This document shows, piece by piece, positions 52,901-60,244 of a DNA stretch of 64,000 nt. This stretch comes from Symsagittifera roscoffensis (lineage: Eukaryota > Xenacoelomorpha > Acoela > Convolutidae): assembly GCF_963678635.1 (NCBI RefSeq), contig NC_087067.1, positions 50,276,233 to 50,340,232 on the forward strand. The letters are read 5' to 3'. Numbering within the stretch: the stretch's first letter is position 1; every line of letters starts with the position of its first letter. The position numbers were made by a program, and so were the translations under genes. The notes beneath the pieces were generated by a model, which had not been told where the DNA came from, did not search any database, and saw only the letters and a list, made by a program, of their open reading frames with translations.

Positions 52901-55900
52901 CTACCCGAAACCCATAATAGGAACCTTAGGCATGACTCAACTGCTTGAAATAAATTTTAAGGAAAACGTTTTGGAATTGATATAGCTAAATTACAAGGCA
53001 TTGGAATTGGAAAGCAACTCTGGCCTAGCGTGGATTGTTTTACACAACCTAAATGCTCCAAAAAAGCTTACAGCTCCTGAAAAAACTGAAATCCAAAGTT
53101 TTCGGTTACCAAATGTTTTTTTTTTAACATTAGGGTCATAAATTAATCTAATAATACATCAAACAGATGAGGGTAAAATTAAACCGGTAAAATAGGGCTG
53201 AAACGCTTACGAAATCGATAACACACGCCGGATCAATATACAACTTTCCAGCTGTTCTTAATGTTTTACTGGATGCTTTCCAGATCTGATGAAGGCGGCG
53301 GAGGACAGCAATGCGAAGCCGTATTTGGAGGAGTTCTACTCTGCGTGGGAGGAGACCAAAGTGGCCCACAAGGTCAACTCCAACAAGGAACACAAACTAC
53401 TCCTGGGAAGGGCACTCATCAGAAAACCGCAGGTATCACCACATTTTTAACACCTTTTCGCGTAAACATTGACACGACTTTTTGAGGACTCAACTTCATT
53501 ATGTCAAAGGAAACCTACCCGTTTTCTGCGGCATCTAAACGTTTATTACTATTGCCTACACAGCGCCGTAATTTTGAATTCAAAACATCGAATCTTAGAA
53601 CAAAAAAAATTGCCACCGTTATATATTTTAGAACAAAGTCTCTGTTTATTATAGGTGGTGTTGATTGATGAAGTGGCTATGAGATTGGACGCTGAAATTG
53701 AAGAACTATTTGAGAAACAGCTTCTCAGGAGCTCCAGGAGTGACAGCGTGTCAGACATCAACACAATCAAAAATGGGTGAGAAGAAAATAACCAGGTTCT
53801 TGGAAATCCTTATTCCTAACTCGGATAGCCAGATGCTTTGCAACTTCGAAAATAACTAAAAGAATAAAGCTAGCGCTGAAAAAGCAACAATAAAATGTGA
53901 AATAAGCATCGAAAGAAAATTTACGGTAAAAAAGCTATAAAATACTTGAGCAGAAAGCTTTTAATTCGAAAAAAAATTTTTAAAAAAATAAAGAGCCGGT
54001 CGCTTTGCAAGTAGCACAGAATTTTCCGATCACATTCATAAGAACCGCAAATAAAAATTCTTCAAACTGTTAAGTTCTTTATATTAGTGTCGTTTTTTGT
54101 ATGTGCTGTGATGACAAAACAAAACAGAAGCGTATAAAGTTAGTAAATTAGGCATACTCGACAATCCTTGTCTCCAAAAAAAAGAATAAAAAACAAAAAA
54201 TGAAAAAAAAATTCAATTTTTTTTCTATTTTTGAACACAACTTTTTAATCCACCAATAGGGACACAAAAAAATTCAATCAAACGACGAAGGATGAGGTCA
54301 CTAAGCCGATATAATATAGGCAAAACTTAATAAACCGAAAACAAAGAAGGAAAGGAACAACATAGCCAACAGATAGTTGGCAAAGAGTCATGAACACAAC
54401 GAAACAGAAAAACACTGACTTGATTTTTGAAAAACTGCGAATTTCAAAGAAAAAATTATACGACCTTGAGGCTCCTTAAGCTTCAAAAACAATTTTTTCG
54501 ACACTTTTTTTGATAAAATCAATTCAATTTGAGAAAACTGAATCAATAGGTAAATTTTTTTATTCCGCTGGGAAATCTGAAAATTTAAATCAAGTTTCGA
54601 AACTAGAAGCCGGTCAAGTTTTTCAAGACCTCTAACTTTTTTCTATTCGATAGTTTCGTATGCATTCTTTTTAGCAAAAGAAATGATGTTAAAAAAATCA
54701 AAATTCAAACCGCGAAAAACCAAATCTTAGTGTGAATAAATTTAAAGACTTTTTTCTGAGAAAAAAATTATTTAAAAAAAATCACTAAAGCCTGTATGAA
54801 AGTATTTGATACGTTCAAAGCCACTTAAAAAAAGGAGAAATTTTAACAAATCGTGTTGGTAAAATTAAAACCATCATCAAAAGCTTATTTCGAAAATGAC
54901 GGATATTTAAAATACTAACACGCTCAAAATATGTCTGTTGGAGTCTTTCTATCAGACAAGTTTAGTAGATGAGTCATGCGAGCAAATTTTTTTACGGAAA
55001 AAAGTCTAGTACTCGGTTGCAACGCAATTTCTATAGCAAGTTTAATTTTTTAAGTTTTCTCTAAGGTACCTAAAATCGGATGGAACTATTGGTACGCAAT
55101 AGTTCCATCCAGTCACATGGTGACAGGGTCGGAACAATCAGACTCGGTTAGTCAGTTTCAAATATTTTTTAGTAAAAAAAATCAGTTGACCCCTATTATA
55201 CCGTACACCATCTCGGGGTGGCAAGTAATTATGGCCTAGGGTACGCAACATCCGGTACCTCAAAGAACGCTCGTAGGTCATCGATTGCAGTATCATATTT
55301 AAGCCTTTTCAATTGCAATTCGGATTTCAAAAAACCATTGGAAAAAATTGTCTCAAATTTTTACAAAAACAGGGTTGAGTTTTGGTCTCACGAAATTTGA
55401 TGATACTAAACTTGCTAAAAGTAAGTTTGATGACGCCCAATTTAGTTCTGATTTAATTTCATTTCTGATTTTCTGCTTTTAACTTAAACCATTGAGGTCG
55501 GAACTTTCCGAGCTCCTGGCACAGCGACCGGCTCTCCTTGTTTCTTAATATTTTTGTTCAGGACGTTCTTTGCAGATTTATGGATGATATTTACTTTACC
55601 TTCTGTGACATCAGATGGAAAATAATGTTTCAAGCCTAACTTTTTTGGAAACTTGAATTTTTCAAAAAAAAAAACTGCTTTTCTTGAAAAACACGTTGCG
55701 GCACAACGAGTGGGAACAAATTTGTTTATTCGGTGGCCTGAAAAACATCAATTTGAGCGCCCAAAATACGATAATCTCAGAAATCTTCTAGCGTTAAAAA
55801 GATCCAATTTATGATTTCAGCTACCACCCTACCATCATGATCATAGCACACAAGTTGAGCACCATTCAAAAGTCAGACAAGATCATAGTGTTGGACAACG

Positions 55901-57901
55901 GCAGAGTAGTGGGGGAGGGAACGCACGAAGAGCTGATTGGGAAGTGCAGCGTTTACCTGGAGATAGTGCGGAAACAACTGAATATGATCCACAGTACAGA
56001 AAGGAGGAAAAAGTATAGCAGTAAAATGCAACCGCAGCTGAGCAGATCGAAGAGCAGCTTCAAGTCACAGTCCAGTCCTATTAAACACCTTTAGAGTCCA
56101 ACTGTCAGAGTGAAATCCGAGCAAAATTAAACGGAGATCCAAAAAAATTTAACGAAAGCGAAAGGAAGTCGAAATTTCTCCTGTTTATAAATTGAACAAA
56201 AACTCTAAAGATTAGTTTCTCAGCGCATAAGCGTTCATTTTGGGAATTATAGTTTAGCCTTCAAAATTATTGTAAAAACTCCCTGAAACATAACATTAAT
56301 GGTAGAAACTTATAAAAACGTCACCATCGACTTACAACAAATATCTGCGTAAAAAAAATCTGCGTTTACGTTAAAGGTAGAAATGTGTAAACATGTGATA
56401 TTGCCTGAAGAAATATCGATTGAAAATGACGCGCGCATTTGACGGTGTTTGTGATTGACTTAGGAGAATGTAAATTTTAAAGTATTATATAGCTGCCATG
56501 AAAAAACGGGGCACCCGCTCAGGGGCAAAAGAACGAATGATAAGCGAAAACTTTGTCAGCCAATCAAAATTCAGTATTCAAAAATTCGAAAGAAATAAGC
56601 GATAAACATAAGACAGTTTTGAACAATTTGATTGGCTGAAAATTTGCGCGCATTCGGTCCTTTGCGCGTGAGAATAGGCCGAAGATCGATTAGCAACAAA
56701 TATGAAACAATTGATGACGCCGACTGCCGCTTTCAAAAACCTTTTTTGCCCATCGTATTGTTACTCGAAGTAGTTTGCCCTGTAGAAGCCACAGTCGATT
56801 TATCTCCAAGTCCCCCCATACCCCCCGTAGCACCCGCATTAGGGGGTGCATTATTTGTTCCACCCGGTGCATTAGCCCCGCCCCCAGCTGTTACTTGACT
56901 GGCAGCTCGGCTAGAAACACTATTAGCCGCAGCTGCTAAAGCCGCCGCATTTGTCGGATTAGCAGGTCCGCCTGCTTGAGAGGCGGTGTTTAAACCCGCC
57001 TTTGCAAGGGTTGTTTTGCCCAAAGATTGCTGCAGGGCTTTAGCTCCAGTTTTGTTTGGGGCATTTGTGGACATTGAAGTGCCAGGCGCGGCCGGCGGAG
57101 GAACAGCTGCTATTTTTGATGAAATTGATCAAAATTTACAAAAATACCAAGTTTTCAACTAATGAAAATCAAAACGGAACAAAGTGTTAGAAAACACAAA
57201 TTACAAATTATATTGATGGTAAGTGGCATGAAAGATAGTTTAATAAAATTAAAAGTGAGTCAATTACAACAAAAACAATTCCAAAAAGATCTTGGAACCA
57301 CATAAAAGGATGTTTAACTTCTACAAGTCGAGTTACCTGAGTCTGGATCTTGAAGGATTACTGCCATTTTAGACGAAACGCCTGTTTTCCCTACAAAATC
57401 ATCAGTCGTGACTTGAAAATACTTGACCCTAACTAACCTGCTTATCGAGAAAACAGCAGTATGAACGTGATTTAAGAAATATAATTGAAGTTAGATACTA
57501 AATAAGTTTAAAACTTAAGCTTAAAGAAAATACAAAAACTGGTCAATCAGCAAATAAAGCATAAGAAAGACCAATTCACTAACTTTAGAAGTTACTTATT
57601 AACTCTCTAAACTTCATCTAAAATTCGATTAATAAGTATCCGAACAAACAAGAAAAAACAACTCACTGCCTCGTTTGGACTTGGGACTTCCCCCTCTGCT
57701 CTTGCCCCCCTCACTCCCCACACTTCCCTCTCTGTCTCCGCCCTTGCCCCCTTTGCCCGTCTTCTGAGACGCTCCCCGTCCTTTGGGGGAGGCAGATCCA
57801 CGGGGGGACTTCTTGCCCTTCCGGCTGGCCTTCTTGCTGTCCGGTTCGGCTGCGGTGTCTTTGTCAGATCCAGCGGGAGTGCTAGGTTGCGCTTCCGTTG
57901 G
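18678..57901 (-). CDS. SPEF2: SPEF2 (sperm flagellar protein 2), C-terminal ~1,170 codons, 16 exons
   Basis: SPEF2 (KPL2) is a large axonemal protein of the central-pair apparatus, needed for sperm tail assembly and ciliary beating. Exons in transcript order: 57901-57667, 57390-57337, 57109-56741, 43178-42982, 42660-42127, 33328-33189, 30818-30578, 29302-29197, 25803-25582, 25101-24954, 24469-24379, 23517-23332, 22970-22737, 21923-21641, 19961-19691 and 18894-18705 (or to 18678). Splice phases agree at every junction. Recognition rests on the blocks LMRPDEKQAHVSQ, MSDGWLPDRLGVL, DEWLGGRFRQEM and EYVDWRKFLLAL, which match my knowledge of the family. Vertebrate SPEF2 is about 1,800 residues with an N-terminal CH domain and a nucleotide-kinase-like domain. 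Those are absent here and must lie right of 64000. Two opposite-strand genes sit in its introns. Confidence 0.85.
20935..21218 (+). repeat. repeat family R3 copy
   Basis: Starts CATAGCCAACAGGCAGTTGG and includes CAGTTTGAGAAAACTGGATC and CGCTGGGATATCTGAAAA. The same ordered blocks occur at 32093 and 54360. Confidence 0.65.
21641..23517 (-). CDS. SPEF2: SPEF2 exons 23517-23332, 22970-22737, 21923-21641: C-terminal region
   Basis: The exons encode EF-hand-like helical units (VGQLKSLLNQF with KGFIDIMSDLDAL; LTAYKSEDEGATGFIDRDTY) around the hallmark NTEYVDWRKFLLALSKPW. They end with LDYVRMLLYFSSDPEPVEGF and LRALSV. Canonical Ca-binding loops are incomplete, so Ca binding is doubtful. The first two junctions are phase 0 and the last leaves phase 1. 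Confidence 0.85.
22187..22683 (+). mobile_element. repeat family R2 copy (full length)
   Basis: It starts TTGTTCCGACCATTTG, with the same first ten bases as R1, and ends GGAACACTCTGTGC...GCACAG hairpin then GGCTAGCCTTGTT. The interior differs from R1. It lies in a SPEF2 intron. Confidence 0.7.
24379..25803 (-). CDS. SPEF2: SPEF2 exons 25803-25582, 25101-24954, 24469-24379
   Basis: The first exon has a Gly-rich linker then QDEIMAEEMAKKAVKDK. The second contains VIQDVKAKAEDAY and DEWLGGRFRQEMAAIDR, clear SPEF2 signatures. The third contains EYCIEEGLRMQEELI. Phases 1, 2 and 0 agree throughout. A truncated hAT MITE lies in the short intron upstream of the second exon. Confidence 0.85.
25200..25420 (+). 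mobile_element. hAT-type MITE, 3'-truncated copy
   Basis: Starts CAGGGGCGGATCTAGG at 25200. The interior matches the inverted right part of the 17345 element. No right terminus is present; it ends in a G run near 25412. Confidence 0.7.
25870..28520. other. SPEF2 intron, mostly featureless
   Basis: AT-rich intron. Only an isolated minus-strand frame at 26635-26880 looks protein-like (separate entry). Confidence 0.45.
26635..26880 (-). other. isolated exon-like ORF, unknown
   Basis: The open minus-strand frame of ~82 codons contains SWRTIYYDYYTSMREAL and GHTVFKGIWSSVKTVAPDI, balanced composition unlike its AT-rich surroundings. It ends at TGA 26635. No family was recognised. SPEF2 phase is correct without it. 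It may be a retrocopy, an old transposon piece or an exon of an unrecognised nested gene. Confidence 0.25.
28528..29165 (+). repeat. R2-type tails (two)
   Basis: Tails with GGAA...TTTGCACAGCAATCG...CTTTGTT (28528-28581) and GGGAACATTATGTG...TTGCACAGCAACCGG (29121-29165) resemble the R2 3' end. The copies are old and their 5' limits are unclear. Confidence 0.45.
29197..30818 (-). CDS. SPEF2: SPEF2 exons 30818-30578 and 29302-29197
   Basis: Exon 30818-30578 has a basic Gly/Ala-rich linker (KKKGGAGGAAGAGG) followed by conserved DEDEKILYDAANYVFQ. Exon 29302-29197 is a charged single helix (EAEEEAERLAMLEREK), probably coiled coil. A small inverted-repeat MITE starts 30 bases upstream of its acceptor. 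Confidence 0.75.
29332..29499. mobile_element. 168-bp MITE with ~29-bp TIRs (AATAAGACGACA)
   Basis: The left end AATAAGACGACAGTCATAAG... (29332) matches the inverted right end (29467-29499). It contains GACGTCGCCACACGCAATT, which recurs at 29840 as one arm of a hairpin. Confidence 0.65.
29838..29882. repeat. 17-bp perfect hairpin
   Basis: Arms 29838-29854 and 29866-29882 (AGACGTCGCCACACGCA) are perfectly complementary, with an 11-base loop. Confidence 0.85.
31399..31912 (-). mobile_element. repeat family R1 copy
   Basis: Tail CAAGACTACTCGTATCAG on the left and start TTGTTCCGACTTTCGATGCG at the right end. Slightly shortened interior. Lies in the SPEF2 intron between exons 33189 and 30818. 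Confidence 0.85.
32093..32320 (+). repeat. repeat family R3 copy
   Basis: Contains TAGCCAACAGACAGTTTG, CCAATTTGAGAAATTGGATC and CCGCTGGTAAATCTGAAAA in the R3 order. Confidence 0.6.
33189..33328 (-). CDS. SPEF2: SPEF2 exon 33328-33189: Ser/Lys-rich linker
   Basis: The exon is bounded by GTGTTTCAG| and CCAAA|GTTAGT. It encodes ~46 polar residues (NNLSSSNSKTASAKK). Assignment rests on phase (0 in, 2 out), which fits both neighbours, and on its GC content. Confidence 0.65.
33619..33666. repeat. 20-bp perfect hairpin
   Basis: GGTTCGATAGCAGTTCACCC (33619-33638) pairs perfectly with 33647-33666 across an 8-base loop. It lies ~290 bases upstream of a SPEF2 exon, in the intron. Confidence 0.85.
34473..37177 (+). 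CDS. unrecognised 715-residue protein, nested in a SPEF2 intron
   Basis: Three exons: 34473-36248 (592 codons), 36496-36647 and 36958-37177, with phases 0 and 2 and canonical GT-AG sites. The ATG at 34473 follows AAACC. Residues 1-~540 are Ser/Pro/Asn/Arg-rich and probably disordered. They hold two PP1-docking-like RVxF motifs, KHVTF (97-101) and KTVAF (337-341). The last ~170 residues look globular: FSVKLQYIVMQEKINGCSPL, a helix/strand region with ELYPVLITFTWVTLGN, and a C-terminal FRTFLDKVLEYKGHVFYTYK. No family was recognised. It might be a regulatory or scaffold protein tied to PP1 (speculative). It lies antisense within the SPEF2 intron 33329-42126. Confidence 0.75.
37454..37493 (+). terminator. 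possible polyadenylation signals of the 715-residue gene
   Basis: AATAAA occurs at 37454-37459 and 37488-37493, about 280-310 bases past the stop at 37177. Confidence 0.45.
38230..39420. repeat. degenerate tandem repeat, period about 160 bp
   Basis: A block like TCTCAGATTTGG...CAGTTTTCGAGAAAAGTC recurs near 38410, 38585, 38745, 38905, 39080, 39225 and 39385. The intervals are 145-175 bases. Each unit also carries a GGGC-ATAACTTTTT...GGCGTAG block. About seven strongly diverged units. Confidence 0.65.
39896..39945. repeat. 23-bp perfect inverted repeat (hairpin)
   Basis: Arms 39896-39918 and 39923-39945 are exact reverse complements, separated only by GCAT. The core is TGAGCATGTCAT. No coding sequence nearby. 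Confidence 0.9.
39950..42126. other. SPEF2 intron, mostly featureless
   Basis: AT-rich intron. Only a short degraded hAT-MITE end (AGGGGTAGATTTAGAGTTTT, about 41100-41160) was recognised. Confidence 0.5.
42127..43178 (-). CDS. SPEF2: SPEF2 exons 43178-42982 and 42660-42127: conserved helical core
   Basis: Exon 43178-42982 is a Pro/Ala/Gly-rich linker ending DDDWECVKEPVDL. Exon 42660-42127 (178 codons, the largest here) is predicted almost wholly helical. It holds the most family-typical stretches: TFKNIRESRELS, YLMRPDEKQAHVSQ, DKRKQSAEAERKM, MSDGWLPDRLGVL and YITLMQIELDKF. The region follows the kinase-like part in SPEF2 and probably mediates central-pair contacts (inferred). Confidence 0.85.
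43865..45313 (+). CDS. ABC transporter exons 1-3: N-terminal TMD0 and linker
   Basis: Residues 1-199. About four hydrophobic segments occur: VGIAVALADAAAQTGVIM, FRSLFLFLVSILTLA, FVLIINGVLAISVVAKILVF and WLFWESCVVCVSFSVI. A Lys/Gln/Ser-rich cytosolic stretch follows (KAQEKKKQNADQLRRSS). An extra N-terminal bundle of this kind is typical of ABCB9 and TAP, where it directs targeting or partner binding. A small MITE sits in intron 3 at 45370. Confidence 0.75.
43865..56094 (+). CDS. ABCB/TAP-like half ABC transporter, 15 exons, degenerate NBD
   Basis: Half-size ABC exporter of 934 residues, TMD0-TMD-NBD, closest in layout to ABCB9/TAP. Exons: 43865-43978, 44542-44796, 45086-45313, 46424-46607, 46891-47069, 47448-47611, 48133-48276, 48635-48776, 49251-49415, 49795-50037, 51519-51728, 52105-52336, 53284-53432, 53655-53776 and 55821-56094; all phases agree. 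The ATG at 43865 is the first after an in-frame stop at 43820. Such proteins dimerise and export peptides or lipids from lysosomal or ER membranes. Walker A, Walker B and the H-loop are intact, but the Q-loop Gln and the LSGGQ signature are lost. It probably needs a normal partner subunit, or has a changed function (inferred). The gene lies antisense in the SPEF2 intron 43179-56740. Confidence 0.88.
45370..45521. mobile_element. 152-bp MITE, GTATATAAACCAGCC TIRs
   Basis: Left GTATATAAACCAGCCCAAAA (45370-45389) matches the inverted right end 45503-45521. It lies in ABC intron 3. A degenerate extra copy of the left motif sits just outside at about 45346. Confidence 0.6.
45617..46012 (-). mobile_element. 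repeat family R1 copy, internally deleted
   Basis: Both ends are recognisable: CAAGACTGCTCGCATCAGG on the left and TTTTGTTCTGACTTTCG inverted on the right. The copy is ~395 bp and strongly diverged, the oldest of the seven. Confidence 0.7.
46260..46331 (-). repeat. end fragment of the 10334-type element
   Basis: In inverted orientation it reads CGTTACGAGGCCAAGCTGTG and continues with a GCACAATTT block and CTCTGGAATCCAGAG, matching the left part of 10334. Confidence 0.6.
46424..49415 (+). CDS. ABC transporter exons 4-9: six-helix transmembrane domain
   Basis: Residues 200-525. Six hydrophobic segments: LLFLIGFFSSVASGIVEIFI, HFVIAVGLLMLAKSVLILL, VKSIVVFMFLVVSV, LSFVMLCAVPVLIYITI, QVALLFTILVYGGHLVM and ESFLIFLFMHP. 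The coupling-helix regions match ABCB style (EKQPFFDRRSNESIMQRITG, then DVES, a variant of FFD..TG.L.SRL.SD). Confidence 0.85.
49795..50037 (+). CDS. ABC transporter exon 10: Arg/Gly/Lys-rich insert
   Basis: Residues 526-606. The start MRLMDTLNKLYN matches the place where ABCB proteins have the TMD-NBD linker helix. After it comes ~60 highly charged residues (EEERKKEEKVDQ, RGGGGDKRRGGG) not found in normal ABCB linkers. The acceptor TTTAAG| is pyrimidine-poor, so this exon is the least certain of the gene. Frame and phase 0 at both ends support it. Confidence 0.6.
50176..50797 (-). mobile_element. repeat family R2 copy
   Basis: Left tail AACAAGGATAGCCGATTGCT, then CACAGAATGTTCCGATC. The right end is the inverse of TTCCGACCGTTGAAAATGGG. 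It lies in ABC intron 10, only 15 bases from the next copy. Confidence 0.65.
50813..51290 (-). mobile_element. repeat family R2 copy, 5' end unclear
   Basis: Tail AACAAGGATATCCGGCTACT then GCACAGAATGTTCC. Same orientation as, and directly next to, the previous copy; the right border is unclear. Confidence 0.55.
51519..56094 (+). CDS. ABC transporter exons 11-15: nucleotide-binding domain
   Basis: Residues 607-934. GSITFENVQFAYR opens the domain. Walker A GRSGCGKST is at 682-690. The Q-loop position reads VSSEVELL (S730 for Gln). The signature position reads VNSNKEHKLLLGRAL (784-798) in place of LSGGQ. Walker B VVLIDE is at 804-809, the D-loop is RLD rather than ALD, and H854 lies in IIAHKLSTI. 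The C-terminal tail is Ser/Lys-rich. A ~30-residue polar insert follows the A-loop region (about 635-660). Confidence 0.88.
52364..52892 (+). mobile_element. repeat family R1 copy
   Basis: Starts TTGTTGTTCCGACTTTCG and ends with the CAGGGCTTCGCCCTG hairpin and CAGTCTTGTT. It begins only 28 bases after the donor of ABC exon 12. Confidence 0.88.
53988..54640. repeat. R2 tail (minus) joined to R3 copy (plus)
   Basis: An R2 tail (AGAGCCGGTCGCTTTGCAAG, GCACAGAATTTTCCG) at 53988-54110 on the minus strand is followed at 54360-54640 by an R3 copy starting CATAGCCAACAGATAGTTGG. Confidence 0.5.
55497..55543 (+). repeat. R2-type tail
   Basis: GGTCGGAACTTTCCGAGCTC, then GGCACAGCGACCGGCTCTCC and TTGTTT; an old R2 3' end in ABC intron 14. 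Confidence 0.45.
56095..56740. other. 3' flank of the ABC gene
   Basis: A variant signal ATTAAA lies at 56126-56131, 32 bases past the ABC stop. The rest of this SPEF2 intron stretch is featureless. Confidence 0.35.
56741..57901 (-). CDS. SPEF2: SPEF2 exons 57901-57667, 57390-57337, 57109-56741: linker
   Basis: The first exon encodes a Lys/Ser/Gly/Pro-rich basic linker and starts at a plain acceptor (TTTTTCAG), so it is internal. A 54-bp microexon contains KMAVILQDPDSG. The third exon encodes ~120 residues of Ala/Gly/Thr/Asn-rich, disordered sequence and ends at AAAAAAG|GTTTTTG, a weak donor. Reading through it would hit a TGA at 56733. The donor is accepted because the next exon continues in phase. 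Confidence 0.7.
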
Positions 57902-58094
57902 CTGAAAAAGTAACGGTTGAAGACCAATTCTTAAGTCAAGGCTTTAAAAAAATCAAGTCAAAGTTAAATAAATTGGAAGCGCCAAAAACATAGGATTATG
58001 TACTCAAGATTCATGTGCAATAATGACTTTAAAAAGCTCCACATAACTGCTGGACAGACATAAGCACAGGATTCAAATGGATTAATAATCAATT

Positions 58095-58160
58095 CATTAC
58101 GGGGCCAAACTGTGCACTGGATAGGCGTACAATTTTGTTCCCAATTAAAAATTAACGGCC
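58095..58160 (+). repeat. left-end fragment of the 10334-type element
   Basis: CATTACGGGGCCAAACTGTG then CACTGGATAGGCGTACAATT, nearly identical to 10334-10385. An R1 copy begins 25 bases further right and may have interrupted it. Confidence 0.65.
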
Positions 58161-58186
58161 GACGGATGTATAGATAATGCAAGAAA

Positions 58187-58721
58187 ACAAGACTGCTCGT
58201 ATCAGGGCGAAGCCCTGAATGTTCCGATTGCCTTTTAAGGTTTATGGAGCAGCAGTAATAACATAAAAAATTAAATGAACTAAAATAAAATGAAAATTTT
58301 TTTCTCTAAAATTTGAAATTTTTTAAGAAAATCATCCCCCCACACGCCATATAAAGTACAAAAAGATAGATTTCTTTCCTTGTAACAAATCAATTATGGC
58401 AAATAAGCTTCGTTCAACCAATTTGGAACGATTTATAAGACTGATTAAATCTCCGCTTACGCGTTAATAGCGCGAATTATATCGCGCGCTAATTGTCCCA
58501 AATTGGTCAAAATGGCAATATTTAAACCCTCATAACTTTACGAAAAATAATCACAGGTGAAATATCTTTTCAAATTTAAGCTCAGGACAACAATACCGTT
58601 TGAATGATATAAAAAAAATCCGTCAAAAATTGCTAGTTAAAAAGTCGAAATTTGTCTGAAGAAAAAAAAACCCACCCCGAGTACAAATATTCCGTTACTT
58701 TCATATCGAAAGTCGGAACAA
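58187..58721 (-). mobile_element. repeat family R1 copy
   Basis: Well-preserved 535-bp copy, with tail AACAAGACTGCTCGTATCAG and hairpin on the left and TTGTTCCGACTTTCGATATG inverted on the right. Confidence 0.88.
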
Positions 58722-60240
58722 CAACTCTCGTATCAGAGCAAATTTCCACAAATAACGATCGTCCTTCCATATAAAAACATGTTTTATATACACAAAATTA
58801 CTAAATGATGAAGCCGATCTCGCCTCGGAAATTATTTGGAACAGTTTTATCAATTATTTTGGATTAGTTAGAGTATTATAACCAATGTTAACCTCGCCGC
58901 GAAGAGCGATTGGCTTCTCTGCGTACTAGAAACGTTTGTTCACAAAAATTGATGAAATAGTTTTCCGTTTTGCTAGACAATTTTCTTCAAAAACGCACAT
59001 AAAATTACTTCTTTTTTTGTTTGTATATTTTTATATGCCCTAGGCAGTGAAAAATTAATTACAAATTTCAAATATGAAATATAATCAAAAGACAGGTCAA
59101 TAAAAGCATGGAAATACTGAGTAAATACAGATTTGTTTTTTGTACTGACTTTAGCTTTAAAAGGGTCAAAAAAGTAAAAGAAAAAGCTTTAAAAAATTGA
59201 AAAATAATGACCTTTTACCGGAATCTAACCTCAGTCCTTCGACAATAAAGTTCTTAAATCGTCTGTTCTGCACAACTGTGGCACTAAATTTTACAAAAAC
59301 CAATCACTGGTAACTCAAAATTGAAAAATAAAATATCCTGACAAGCAGTGTTTATTGAAACAAAATAACTAAATTTTTCAAAAATAATGATTGCTTTTAA
59401 ACTAGAACTATTTGAATCAATTTTAAGGCAGTATAATAATTTCGCCTTGATACGGGCAGTTTTGAGTGTTAATATTATGAGTTTTCTCAGCACAGATAAG
59501 CAACCAAAAATCAAAGTCTGAAAGATAAAATAAAAAATTACAGTAATAGTTCACAAAATATGAGAGGGGAAAATTGCTCTCGAAAATGTTTTCCGTTTTT
59601 TTTTTTCATCCAGACTCAATTTGATGACCGATATAACCATTTTGGAAAATATCGGCCAACTATTGTGCCCACAGACTTTTTCGAGAGCTGTACACAGAGG
59701 GGTACAGTTAAACAAGACTAAGGGAGTATGCAAGCACAGAAACGGTCTGCACAGAATCAACTTTTCTTACAAAGGTTCAAATTTTTAATTATTTAAACCG
59801 AACTATCGAATTGTAGAAGTATATTTTCTAAGCTCATATTTTCAAACACTAGGGTGGAAGTCAGAAGTTTTTTAAAATAGTTAGAAGTTGGCCAAAAACA
59901 ACAAAAACCGAATCTAAAAACTCGAAACTGAGGGAATCAAATTTCACAGCTCACACGAGAAGACGCATGTAAAAATGTACTCAGTAATACTTCAATTTTT
60001 TTAGCTATCTTTTTCCAGCTAATAATACCTTGAATATTCCTGAGCTTCTAATTAAATCTAGAAACGAAAATTTAATTTAAATTAATAACATAAATTATGA
60101 TATAAAACCCAAGCTTGAGGGCGAACAATAATAAGACGGAAATAGTATACAAATTGATGACTATCAAATATTGATTTTTTGTAAACTTTAAATTAAAGAG
60201 TTTCAATAAAGTTTAAACTTAATTTTCAGGTAAGAAGGAT
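58722..60240. other. between Rho gene and SPEF2 exon; nothing recognised
   Basis: AT-rich sequence, probably SPEF2 intron plus 3' flank of the Rho gene. No coding signal. Confidence 0.45.
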
Positions 60241-60244
60241 TCGC

